Origin: Ceratothoa steindachneri
Lineage: Eukaryota; Arthropoda; Malacostraca; Isopoda; Cymothoidae
Assembly: GCA_963969495.1 (NCBI GenBank)
Contig: OZ018337.1
Location: 79,718,648 to 79,782,647 of the forward strand
Length of the DNA stretch: 64,000 nucleotides
Direction of reading: 5' to 3'
Shown here: piece after piece, positions 34,581-45,059 of the stretch
How positions within the stretch are numbered: position 1 is the stretch's first letter
Layout: each line of letters starts with the position of its first letter
Program-made: the position numbers and the translations under genes
Notes under the pieces: model-generated
The model's input: only the letters and a program-made list of their open reading frames with translations
Databases searched by the model: none
What the model was told of the DNA's origin: nothing

Positions 34581-34849
34581 TTTCATATCCTCAACCAAGA
34601 CCTCAGCAGCACCCTCCATCATCATAAGCAAGCGCACACTCCTCGGGTACTTCATTCACAGACTTCTTTACATAATTCCTCTTCTCAATTAACCAATTAT
34701 AATTCAACCCAATCAGATATTATAAATGCAGCTCACAGCCACTCTCTGCTCACCCCCTTACCACGTTATACCACAGGATGATCTCCATAATGTACACATA
34801 CTTTCATATCAAACACCTTTACTTACTACCACTAACACCTCCTGGAGTG

Positions 34850-36485
34850 GCAGCACTCCTGGTGCACACATCACGCTGGAAATATACTAAAGCTGATCAT
34901 CCATTCTCACTACAAATTTGACTCCATACAAAAAAGGTCTGGGTGATTTCAAACAAAAATGTAATGCAGTCATTTCTCTCTCAGTCATTCAATATGCACA
35001 CACTGCCACGCTAAAACCTTTTGATACATACGCTATCACTCCTTTTCACTTCACTTTCAAACTAATCCTGAATTAAACATTCACCCATAGAATAACCACT
35101 TGCATCTGTATACACCTCGAGCATACTAGCATTCTCTCTATATTCAGGATATGCAAGCTCTACATCTTTCACCAGTAATGCTTTCAACTTATCAATACTG
35201 CATTCATCGACTCACTCCATTTAATCTCGGTACTATTCTTTTTTCCTGTCCATTCACTTAAGGGTTTCATCACACCTAATCACTCTTCCATAAACTTTGT
35301 TCCAAATTCAACCAGACTGAGGAATCCTTGAAACTCTCTAACAGTATTTGGCTTCAGGAAATCTCTCACCTTCTCTATAAACTTTTCAGGTTTTCGCAAC
35401 CCTGTTGCACTCACCATCACCATATGTCCCCAAAATTCTACTACCTCTGCAAACCACACACATTTGGACAGCTTAACCGTTACTCTCATTTCTTCCAATT
35501 TTCGCTGTACATCATTCATTCATGCTTTCACTCATTATCAGAATACAGGGTTGGCAACCCCCCTTCCCCCAAATTTTTTTTCAAAAACAAATGCTACATA
35601 CAAGCATTAGAATAATGTAGAAAAAGAATAGCTATCTCTATTTTTATAGTATTTATCATTAATTAGTGTAATAATTATATTATAGTGAGAACAGATCACT
35701 GATTGAGAATTATGGGTACCCATGATAGCCATAACCTGTAGAAGGAGAGATGAATTATGAGTCAGTATCAGAGAAATAACCTTAATTTTATACATACTGT
35801 TGAAATTCTAAATATAAATATGGATTTTGAATAAAATAATAAGTAGCATTCATTTCTTGAAATAAAGGTGTAATTTTGAAAGAATTTTGTTTTTTTTTTT
35901 TGCAAATTTCACTTAAAAAAAAAACAATAAAACCCAGGGGGGTTTTCGGCTGGATTTTTTCATTTGCCAATCTTGTCAGAATGTCATCCAAAAACACTTG
36001 CACACTCTTACATGGAAATCTACCCAAAATCACATTCATCGCATGCTGAAAAGCAGCTGGGGCATTTGACAAACCAAATCCCAAGTTTTGAAATTGGTAG
36101 TGTCTCTTAGCAGTCAAGAATGCTGTTATCGGCCAGCTCTCCTCAGCCACAGGCATCTGATAATACCCATGTACCAAATCCATTTTTGTGAATACTTTTC
36201 ATCCCAAACATACCATACATACACTTCGGAAACTTATCTTTCATTCACCTTTCAGTAGTCAATACTAATTTGCTAGCTAACTTCCATCAGGCTTTCTTAC
36301 TGGGCTATTCCTCACTCTCACTTGGTTCAATCACACTGATCTTCTTGTAACTCCTCATGCAGCTTCTCTATCTCTTGAGCAGCAGGGGGAGGAAAATGAC
36401 GAGACCTTTGGTATACGCGCGGCATTTGTCAATGCCTTTAAATTCTGGTAAAAGGGAATTATCGAAATCTTCATCTCCCTGGCTC
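34850..36485 (-). pseudogene. Ty3/gypsy reverse transcriptase and RNase H (antisense)
   Basis: From 36485 down: DFDNSLLPEFKG, SRHFPPPAAQEIEKLHEEL-like fingers (about 36400), VRKPDGS, MDLVHGYYQMPVAEESWPIT then FGLSNAPAAFQHAMNVILGR and VQVFLDDIL (36183-35985, FLDD intact), an hAT MITE insertion, then LEEMRVTVKLSKCVWFAE and GFLSLVEFGTKF (35519-35280), and RNase H (EVYTDASGYSMGECLIQ, about 35110). Stops in fingers and RNase H. Confidence 0.85.
35545..35974. mobile_element. hAT-like MITE inside the gypsy RT
   Basis: 430-bp insertion just after the FLDDIL motif, flanked by ATCAGAAT (35537-35544) and GTCAGAAT (35975-35982), an 8-bp duplication with one mismatch. The ends ACAGGGTTGGCAAC and (inverted) AAGATTGGCAAA share the TTGGCAA core of hAT termini. 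The interior is AT-rich and non-coding. Confidence 0.65.
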
Positions 36486-36589
36486 AAGGTACCTCTTGAG
36501 GTGGTGAGGTTGTAACAACCTGACTCGACCCCACCCTCACCTTCCTCACATACCCTTTCTCTCTCCTTTCACGGTCTATTAATTTTATA

Positions 36590-37745
36590 GTGAGCCTAAG
36601 GTGGGGCTGCCTGGCCACTGGATGGGAGGAGTGGCCTCAAATTCCAGCATCTGGCTTTGCCAGCCCCGTATTCATCCCTCGCAAAGTGAGCTACTGCTCT
36701 GGGTGATTAGCCTTTGCATGCAGTGAATTCAACAGGGGTCACTGTGACCAGAGATAAAAATCACCCTGTAACATCACCGGAGCGACCTTTAGGCAGCTCC
36801 ACACCAGAAATGGAGGTCCCACCTATGTACTTTCTCAGGGGACCCAGCAAATTTCTTCTACTGGAGAGGAGGCTTACTCTCCTAGGGTGCGCCCTTTCGC
36901 AACACACTCTTTCTAGCGGTAGTCCCTCCTGTTCTTTGACAGGGGACTACCTAAGAAAGCACACAGGCAGCCTAATATTGACGACTCACAGTGGGAGCGG
37001 CTCAATACGGCTAACCCCTTTAGGGGGGCAAGGGATAGCAGGGTCGATCAGTCCATGCCCACTAATGTCTTGCACTTGTGTATTATGAGTTTATAGAGGC
37101 TGGCGTACTTGCCCCCCTCTCTTCCCCAATGGATGCCAGTTTGCCAGCCCAAGACGAGACAAAAGGTACCTTGAATGGGATCTGTAATGTCTTAGGGGAG
37201 ATGGTCACATGGAGGCCCTCCCTGAGATGGACATGATCCCTTAAATGAGTCAGCCCCAGGTGGTAGGATCTTCTATAGGGTCAAACCAGGGCTTGGTGCC
37301 AAGCACAGAACCTGGGTCCACCCCTGTGCAAGTTTATCCTCAGACGGCTCGGGTCCCTGAGGCATCACAAGTAGAGAAGGGATCTCTTACCCTGGCTGGT
37401 TCCCCTGTGACAGCCAAAACCTCCATTTCAGCAAAGGATCTTGCTGAGGTTGGTGCATCTGGCCTAGGGGCTCCTTCCAGTGAAGGAGAGAAGTGGGTTC
37501 ATTCCCACCCTTCTCTCCTAAAAAGAAAAGAAAGAGGCCCAGAGCTCATCTCCCTCCACAGGAGCCATGGGGATGGACTGGTCTGCTTCCATTTCAGTAA
37601 GCGACCAACCCAAGATTGGCACATCTGGCCCCAATGGGCTCCTTGGTAGGGAGTCCCAGACAAACACTTTCTGGTTATTCACTCCATTAAAGGAGAGCAC
37701 TAGCGAATGCGTCGGATCCCTCAGAGGCCGACATGATTAGTGCTA
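36590..37745 (+). pseudogene. I-group retrotransposon copy A: ORF1 5' part
   Basis: Begins with GC-rich leader (GGTGGGGCTGCCTGGCC) and ORF1 frames 36714-37088 and 37245-37649 (SQPQVVGSSIGSNQG..., GDGLVCFHFSKRPTQDWHIW). Low-complexity, Ser/Pro-rich, as in gag-like ORF1s. Interrupted at about 37746 by a CR1-like piece and resumes at about 38400. Confidence 0.65.
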
Positions 37746-38400
37746 CATAAAGCGCCAGTTTGGATATTGGAACAAGGAGATTGTACTGTGTTTGTACAAC
37801 TCACTTGTCCAACCGCACCCGGAGTATGCCGTACAATTTTGGAGTCCTTCATTTAGAAAGGACATCACGTGATTGGAATGCGTGCAAGCCAGGGCAACCA
37901 AACTGATTACCTCTATCAGACATAAAAGTTATGAAGATAGATTAAGGGAATTAGATCTGTTCTCGTTGGAAACCCGTAAGACTGCGTGGTCAGCTCATCA
38001 AAGTTTTCAAAATACTTCGAGGATACGACAATGTTGACTACAGGGATATTTTCACACTTGTTGAAGGCAGAACAAGAAATCACGGCTTTAAACTTGAACT
38101 GAAGCGTTACAACCACGATCTGTGTGGAAAAATTTTCCCATACAGTATCTGCGGTAGTTGGAACACACTTTTAGTGGAAGTTGTCAACAATGAATCTGTT
38201 GACCAGTTCAAGTCAAGACTAGACAAGGTCTTGAAAAGTGGCCGTTTAAGGGCGTAAAGCATTTGAGCAGAGATGTGCCTGCTCGACTGCTAGTCCAAAG
38301 GTACCCTCATTGAATGGACTGTAAGGTCTTCTAGGGTACTTTCTTTCCTCGTTACTCCTTGTTACACTCTACCATGAACTTCGTGTAAGGAGTAGTTTAG
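37746..38400 (+). pseudogene. CR1-like RT 3' end inserted into copy A ORF1
   Basis: YWNKEIVLCLYNSLVQPHPE and YAVQFWSPSFRKDIT, then LRGQLIKVFKILRGYDNVDY, SICGSWNTLLVEVVNNESVD and QFKSRLDKVLKSGRLRA with a stop at 38256, then about 140 bp of 3' UTR. Both flanks belong to I-group ORF1, so this is a 5'-truncated nested insertion. Confidence 0.8.
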
Positions 38401-39120
38401 GTGAGATAATTGCACTACTCCATAGATGACATCACCTTAGAGCTGGCCTACCATGGGGCGGTCAAGGTCGAACATGTGATGAGAAAACAGGGAGATGCCT
38501 CGAGACCCACCTCTACATTCTTTGTCACATTCGACTGTCACAAGCTCCCTGAGTTGGTGCGTACCGGTTGGTATCGCTACCCCATGAAGGCATTCTTGCT
38601 ACTACTGTCACCGCTTCAGCCATATTATTCACTCCTGTAGATGTGCAAAGTCAGGGAAACCCGAAGTCTGTGTAAGTTGCTCTAAGGAAGCACACGATAA
38701 GTCCAGATCGTGTGTGGCCAGTGTGTCAATTGGGGAGATCTGCACCCCGCTTCTTCAAAGCAATGTGGTGCGTATCTCCTTAAGGAAATCCTCGCCGTTC
38801 AGGCCCAGGATCGTCTCTCATTTCGCAAGGCTAAGGACTTGGTCCTGACACACCCAGTGCTGCCTAGGACATCTTATGCCTCAATGTTAATCAAAAGACC
38901 CTCTGTTCCTGGGCCCTCCAGGCCAATGGCATTTGGAAACCTTCTGGTGGTTTTAACCATCCTGTGTGCCCCCCTGGTACAGCTGGCGGCACAAAGGGTT
39001 CACACCAAGCCCCAGCCAAAACCGGGGCTCCCCCAGCATGATTGTTTACCGTAAGGCGAAACAGCCACATGCCTCCGCTAGACACTCAGGAGGCATCACC
39101 TCTGAAGTTGGTCGTGAGGC
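38401..39120 (+). pseudogene. I-group copy A: ORF1 3' part with zinc knuckles
   Basis: DDITLELAYHGAVKVEHVMR (38419 on), then in another frame CYYCHRFSHIIHSC (a true CX2CX4HX4C) and CVSCSKEAHDKSRSC near 38592-38715. These are gag-type nucleic-acid-binding knuckles of ORF1. Frameshifted. Confidence 0.75.
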
Positions 39121-39419
39121 CATCTTCCGGGGTTCCTAAAGCTGCCCCCGCCCCCAAAGAAGGACAGCACTAGAGGATCTTTGGCTTGTACGCCCATGCC
39201 CAGTGATGGGCTGGGTGACTCTAAGATAGTGGATCCTCCTAACAAGTGACCCTCACCTCCAAAGCCAATGTGACTGCCTAAGGTTTTGAGGCGGAGGGAG
39301 AAAAAGACACTCATGGCGAGCCCAAACTCGCCCGATATCTCTCCAGGAAGCGTACGACCATTCCACTGAGGATCTTCCCTTTGAAGAGGGACCTCGCATC
39401 TCTCCCGAGTAGGCCTAGA

Positions 39420-40384
39420 GGGCATATTCCTTCAATGGAATTGCCGCGGACTCTGAACCAACTGTGGGTAGCTGCAGAGGCTTGTCTTCTGTTTTTCTTT
39501 AGCTATGTTTTTGCAGGAGACGATGCTGGGTGCATGGCCCCTGCCTACCTGCCCAGGGTATAAGGATTTTTCGACCCCACCACCAAGGGATGTGGGCTAG
39601 GCACGAGAATGCGCCATTTACACCCTGGATGATGTCTGCTCTCTTTTCATTGACTATCTCCTTTCAGGCAGTAGCTGTGCAGCGCACCTGGATAGTAGGT
39701 ATACTGTTATTTCTGTGTACATTTCACCATCAGCTGACTTCGTTGCGGGAGACTTCCGCTGCGTCGGGCCATGGTTGCCGAGGCCATTTCTCTTGCTAGG
39801 GGATTTGAACAGTAGACACACCCCCTCTGGGGAGACTACTCGATCAAACCCAGCAGTCAAGTCCTTGCCAACCTGATCGATGAGTTTGAGATGGTGCATA
39901 AATGTGTATGAGTTTATGCATCACTGCCTGAGAACTGCTCCATTTTCCTGTCTTGATTTATCTTGTGCTCTCCGGATGCATAGCCTGATTTGGGATGGGG
40001 GGGATAGTTGATGACTTCCATGGTAGTGATCACTTTCCCATTCAAATATAATTTTCTGATCTGCTGTCACCTGAGAGCCCACCCCAGTGGTGCTTGGCAC
40101 AGGCATGGTTGTCCCCGCATTTCAGGAAATTACTGATTTCTCTGTCTCAGTCAAGGAATTTAGGTCAGTGGATGAGGCCATTGAGTTTTTCTCCGGTAAC
40201 CTCATCGCCGTAGGCTTAACTACTATCCCTAGAACGTCTGGCCATTTTGCACGCCAACCGCTCTCATGCTGGTCAGCCGAGTGTGAAGAAAGCCCTCAAA
40301 CGGATATGCCTACATACGCTATAACAAGGTGTCTACTGCCCTTGAACTCCTTGAATTTGATGAAAAAGGTAGATGGTCCTTGAA
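39420..40384 (+). pseudogene. I-group copy A: EEP endonuclease
   Basis: GIFLQWNCRGL (39422), the opening strand of the APE-type nuclease with Asn; FLQETMLG (about 39510) with the catalytic Glu; YTVISVYISPSADFV (about 39703); LLLGDLNS (about 39790); GSDHFPI-like (about 40025). Then the RT N-terminal linker. Stops and frameshifts present. Confidence 0.75.
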
Positions 40385-40765
40385 TTTAAAAAATAAATCA
40401 ATGAGTGATTTTTCAAATTCACTATTTATATACTTTTTAATGTCTATCAGAAAAATAGTAATATTTAAGTTAATCTACTCACTAATGTGCGTGAACATAT
40501 GTATGTTTTGGATGCATTGTATTTTATGATAGATGCTCAGCTCGCTATACTTCTGTGACTGTCGCTTGGATACCTTGCTCTTGTTTTTTTTGCACTGGTG
40601 AGTTGATTTTGGTTATGCTTTGCTTTTAACCCGTTTTTCCCTTAAATACCTCACCTTCATTAATGTCCCATAATGTTTATATTGCACTTTTTTAATTTAA
40701 AGAAAAAGCCCGTCCTTGATTATTTTTAAAAAAAGTCTGAATTCAAAATCACTAAACAAGTACAC
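40385..40765. other. AT-rich insertion in copy A, unassigned
   Basis: About 380 bp of AT-rich DNA splits the copy A ORF2 between ...STALELLEFDEK and ITAARKISLSVNFIELR. No clear terminal repeats or duplication seen. Confidence 0.45.
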
Positions 40766-42895
40766 ACCCTGTATAACCGCCGCTCGAAAGATTTCGCTGT
40801 CGGTGAATTTCATCGAGTTAGGGCTAGGTTATGTTATGTTTCGAAGCACGCACGCCGCTCTTTCTGGCGGGCATACGTGTCTTCACTTAACAGGAAGCCC
40901 TCTCTAGCAGAGGTGTGGAAGCGACTCAAAAGGATTCGGGGCAAGTTGTTGCAGGACCCCCCCCTCCCCTTCTCCAAGAGAAGGGACCACGCAATCCTTG
41001 GCAGAATCCTTCACGACCGCATTCTCTAGCCGGGATGCTGCTCCGCCAGCATTCAATGCGCGTCGTGATGTCGCTGAAGGCCGGCTACTGGACTTTACCT
41101 CCAAAGGCGGAGAACCCTTCAACGACAGGTTTCCATTGAGTTGCGTTCCGCTCTCGCTTAGTGCGCGGACACCGCCCATGGTCCGGACGATTTCCCGTAC
41201 GTCATGCTTCGACACCTGGGTGAGCAAGGTATAGCATTTCTGTTAGATTTATTCAACAGGATCTGTGTAGAAGGTATCCTCCCAGACTCAGGGGTGCGCC
41301 TGGAAGTGGTTGAATCGCACCGTTTCCTTGGTCTTGTATTTGAACAACGCCTCACTTGGGAGGCTCATATTCGCAGCCTTAGAGTCTCTTGTACCCGCAC
41401 CATGGATATTCTTCGTTCCGTGACGTTCAGCGCTTGGGGTGCTGGTAGGGCTACTGCCCTACTTTTTTTATCGATCTTTTGTCCTTTCGAAGCTCGACTA
41501 CGGATGTGAGTTTTATGCATCCGCAGCCAAACGACTATTGCGGAAGGTGGGCTCGATCCACCACACCAGCCTTCGCTTGGCGACCGGTGACTTCCGCACT
41601 TCTCCTATTGAGAGCCTGCTTGTCGATGCTGGAGAGATGCCATTATCTATGCGCCGTGCACAGTGTATTACTCGCCTGTACGCACGAGCGCAGCGTCTCC
41701 CTTTGTCGCCAACAGCTCTCAAAGCATCCGCAGCTGATCTCGACGGTGCCTATGCCGCTGAGAGACGCAAGTCATACCTTAAGCCCTTTGGGTTTAGGGC
41801 TAGGAAACTCCTTCAAGAGCTAGATATAGCTCTCGGGCCGGTGGCGCCCCTGGTTCTATCCAGAACGCCACCCTGGAGGGTATCACATTTGTCTATTTGT
41901 CGCCACGCCTCTGCTCCCAAAGCTTATACAGCGCCGGGAGTATTGCGTTCGACCTTTTTGGAGCACACCTCGTGTCACGCTGGAACCGTGCTAGTGTATA
42001 CGGATAGCTCCAAGTCCGAAGAGGGGGTCGGCTTCCACGCCGTATCCCCTCTGTTTGAAGTCAGCGGGGCTCTGCCACACACTGCGTCTGTCTTCACGGC
42101 CGAGCTGGTGGCAATACACCACTCGGTACGAGAGATTACGCGACGTTCCCGGTTCGGAGACCAGATTGTGATCTATAGCGACTCACAAAGCGCCCTGAGT
42201 GCTCTCGGGGCATTGAAATCTCTGCAAACCCTAGTTCACGATATCCGTGACGCCACAGGTTTTGGCGAGCCGGGCAGATGTCAAGATTATCTTTTGCTGG
42301 GTTCCTGGACATGTAGGAATGGCGGGGAATGAGGCCTCCAATGAGTGAGGACTGGGCGACTAAACCAGCGTTTCGCTCTTTCCCACACCGATTATTACAT
42401 GGCAGGAATACAGGGTGCCTCCGTGTTGCTTGGCAAAGAAGATGGGAGACGGTCGAGGGGAACTTAAATTTACGTGCCATTGCGCCGCGACTGTTCCCAT
42501 GGACCTACCCCTAAATGCCGCGAAGGCTTCAGGTTGCTTTCTCTCGTCTCTGAATTGGACGCATCGCCATTTGATGAAGCGCTCGTCTGCGCCTTATTAT
42601 GACGACTGCGTTATCCCCTAGATTGTTCGATACTCTTGTTGAATGTCCCAGTGTGGGTTATCTTCGCGCACGTTACCTGTTGTGGTACCAGGACGAGCGG
42701 GGCCGCTACCGCTTGTCCCCTGTACTCGGGACTGGTTCCTGCACACAGACTTGTCAACTATACGACTTCTGGGAGGAAGTTGGCGTCATACACTTTATTT
42801 GACTGTTGCAGCTCGCATGTTCCTGCACCGGGGAGGCGGGCCTACCCTCGATGTAAGAGCGTGCTTCCTTCTTGGGATGTGATAGACGGGTCACC
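40766..42895 (+). pseudogene. I-group copy A: RT N- and C-terminal parts, RNase H, 3' end
   Basis: RT N-terminus to LLDLFNRICVEGILPDSG (about 41275) is joined directly to VRLEVVESHRFLGLVFEQRL, deleting the whole palm (present in copy B). The frame 41439-42332 (297 codons) gives LDYGCEFYASAAKRLLRKVG, the thumb, then RNase H with VYTDSSKSEEGVGFHAVS, FTAELVAIHHSV and IYSDSQSALSALGA, so the first three acidic residues are intact. A shift leads to PGHVGMAGNEA (42299 on). The 3' Cys/His region ends near 42882. Confidence 0.88.
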
Positions 42896-43281
42896 TGTGT
42901 AGATGTTTGTCTACTGCTTCTAGAGTGGGATGGAGGAATAATTCATGATACATGAAATGATGGAAGAGGACGGTGCCTGTTATGATATATGTTTTGGGAA
43001 GGATTTTACTGCTTGAAAGGAAATTTCTTGTTGGTGTAGTATAGACTGAAAGTCTTTCTAAGAGGATGTGGCATGGACAGTGTTGCAGGCTTTGCTGATT
43101 GATATGTATTGTGACCATAACTCTGTAGTGTGGAGGCTTCAGTCTATTGCAGCTATTACTGTGAATAGTTGGGGGGGAGGAGTGCAGTTTTCGTTGTATA
43201 TGGCATCTATCAGTTAGTTAGAAGGGTTACTATAGCTATTCTTAGTTATCCTATTACCATGCATCTTCTAATTTATTTCAG
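42896..43281. other. Unassigned end of intron 4
   Basis: No coding or repeat recognised up to exon 5. Confidence 0.45.
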
Positions 43282-43460
43282 ATGTATGATGAATGGATAG
43301 ATGCCCTTAAAGATGCTGGAGAGGACCCTAAAACTGTAATCACTGTAGTCACAGGCTCTGGTTCTTACTACTGCTCTGGGAATGATCTAAGTAATTTTAC
43401 CAATATTACTCCAGATAAAATGCAGGAAATGGCTGACAATAGCAAAGCTCTTCTAAAGAG
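43282..43460 (+). CDS. ECI2: ECI2 exon 5, oxyanion-hole segment of crotonase
   Basis: Acceptor TTTATTTCAG, donor AAGAG|GTTAGT. It encodes MYDEWIDALKDAGEDPKTV, then TGSGSYYCSGNDLSNF; SGND is the CoA/oxyanion segment typical of ECI2 (ordinary hydratases have AGAD). Ends in phase 2 (AG), completed to AGA by exon 6. An (AT)n tract begins only about 22 bp downstream of the donor. Confidence 0.95.
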
Positions 43461-43479
43461 GTTAGTCTACATTTCTTTA

Positions 43480-43482
<3 letters not shown>

Positions 43483-43537
<55 letters not shown>

Positions 43538-43776
43538 CGGTTAAGGTAATGGCATAAATAGACAACTGCTCTGCTTCAGGTCCAGCAGGTGATCCTATCC
43601 TCCTTGAACTGGAAGACAACACTTAGGGATGACCACACTTAGGGGCTGATGGATGGGTCATCCCTAAGTGTTGTCTTCCAGTTCAAGGAGGATAGGATCA
43701 CCTGCTGGACCTGAAGCAGAGCAGTTGTCTATTTATGCCATTACCTTAACCACACCAATTTGTCTTGGATATTTTT

Positions 43777-43822
<46 letters not shown>
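43483..43822. repeat. 99-bp-arm inverted repeat between two (AT)n tracts
   Basis: Arms 43535-43633 and 43657-43755 are complementary over 99 bp with one visible mismatch (GTGCGGTTAAGG vs CCTTAACCACAC), around a 23-bp loop. (AT)n tracts of about 50 bp (43483-43534) and 43 bp (43780-43822) lie outside. Confidence 0.93.
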
Positions 43823-43826
<4 letters not shown>

Positions 43827-44020
43827 AAAGAAATTATGTGTATTTCTTTTGCTAAACATATGTTTACTGAGTTTCATGATAGTTTATATCCAAATGAAAG
43901 CACAAAAGTAATTAATTTCATATATAATTTTATGCTGAAATATTTTGTGCTTTCATTCGGTTATAAACTCAGGAAACTCAGTAAATATGTTTAGTACAAG
44001 AAAGAATTTCTTTGTTTATA
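43821..44020. repeat. Second, imperfect hairpin next to the first
   Basis: ATAAACAAAGAAATTATG (43821 on) pairs with GAATTTCTTTGTTTAT (ending 44019). CTAAACATATGTTTACTGAG, TATAACC-like and GAAAGCACAAAA also have inverted partners across a centre near 43928. Arms of about 85 bp with mismatches. Confidence 0.8.
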
Positions 44021-44049
44021 ATAATAATTGCTAATAAACAAAATATAGC

Positions 44050-44330
44050 AGATGACAAAAGTATTCAACCACTAATAACAAGTGGGAATATATTGTTATT
44101 TACACTTTTGCTACCAGTCACTTGTATATGAGTGACACCTTTTTTCTTGCTCACGTGTGAGTTACAACCCTTCTTTGCTTTGAATGACATTGTTCATCTG
44201 TGAATCACTATAGTAAATTTCATTAGCGAAAAATAATGGTGATTTCTGTGTTTAATATTTGAAATTGCTATTTGTCTCAGAAGCATGGATAAAAGGGACA
44301 TTACTGAGTTTCAATTTTTGCTTTATTTCA
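44050..44330 (+). mobile_element. Possible Tc1-like transposon 5' remnant
   Basis: ATGACAAAAGTATTCAACCA (44051-44070) resembles Tc1 terminal sequence, and 235 bp later ATGGATAAAAGGGACATTAC encodes MDKRDITEFQ, like the start of Tc1 transposases. Nothing after residue 10 is recognisable. Confidence 0.35.
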
Positions 44331-45059
44331 AAGAAAACAAAAATAGTATTTAAGCCTTTTATAAAACTTTATAACATCATCTATTAACTTAAAACATTTA
44401 TTTCTTGAGGGTAAATAAATATTCCTTGTAGTTACCCCCAAAAATATCATTCGTATGCCTTCTTCTTTTGTAGCCTGGTCATCAAATTCACCAACTTGCT
44501 GTAAATTTAAAAGATAAAAAGTTTTTAGTTTTTTTAGCATTTTTATACTTAAACATATATTATTTATCTTGGTGATATATTTAGAGAAAATGGAAGATAT
44601 AATTTGCAAATTACACACACTGGGAAATTATAAACAAATTTGCCTCAAAGTCAATATTTTGTAAAATGAGCATTTACAGAGTAACTACATTCCTATTTTT
44701 GTATATATAATATATGTTTAATTTATTTACCTGTTTTAGTAAATTGTGCTTTAGCTATGAATAACTTTTTTTTAGTTATAAGACAAATAAGTTTATAATA
44801 ATTTATGTACATCCTCATCTCTCTCACTAGTGATTTGACGTGTTCTCAGCTAGCTCTCTTTTCAGTGACGTTTTTTGTTTGTGTCATATATTTAAGTTCA
44901 GGAAGATAGTTAACATTGAGTATTAGACAAAATATTCAAGGAATTTTTAATTACATTTTCAATTAAATATTGAAATAGCCCTTGTTTGTTTATGTTTCAG
45001 AGCAGCCTAATTTTATCCCCTGCTTTTGTCTACACTTTTCTCGATTGCTTAATTAAAGG
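44331..45059. other. Unassigned AT-rich intron 5 sequence
   Basis: No coding or repeat recognised. Confidence 0.4.

Noticed and set aside
41439..42332. A domesticated RNase H host gene
   Set aside because: The 297-codon frame is long and open, but it is flanked by RT thumb and retrotransposon 3' sequence, is frameshifted right after, and has close repeats at 17.3 and 30.2 kb.
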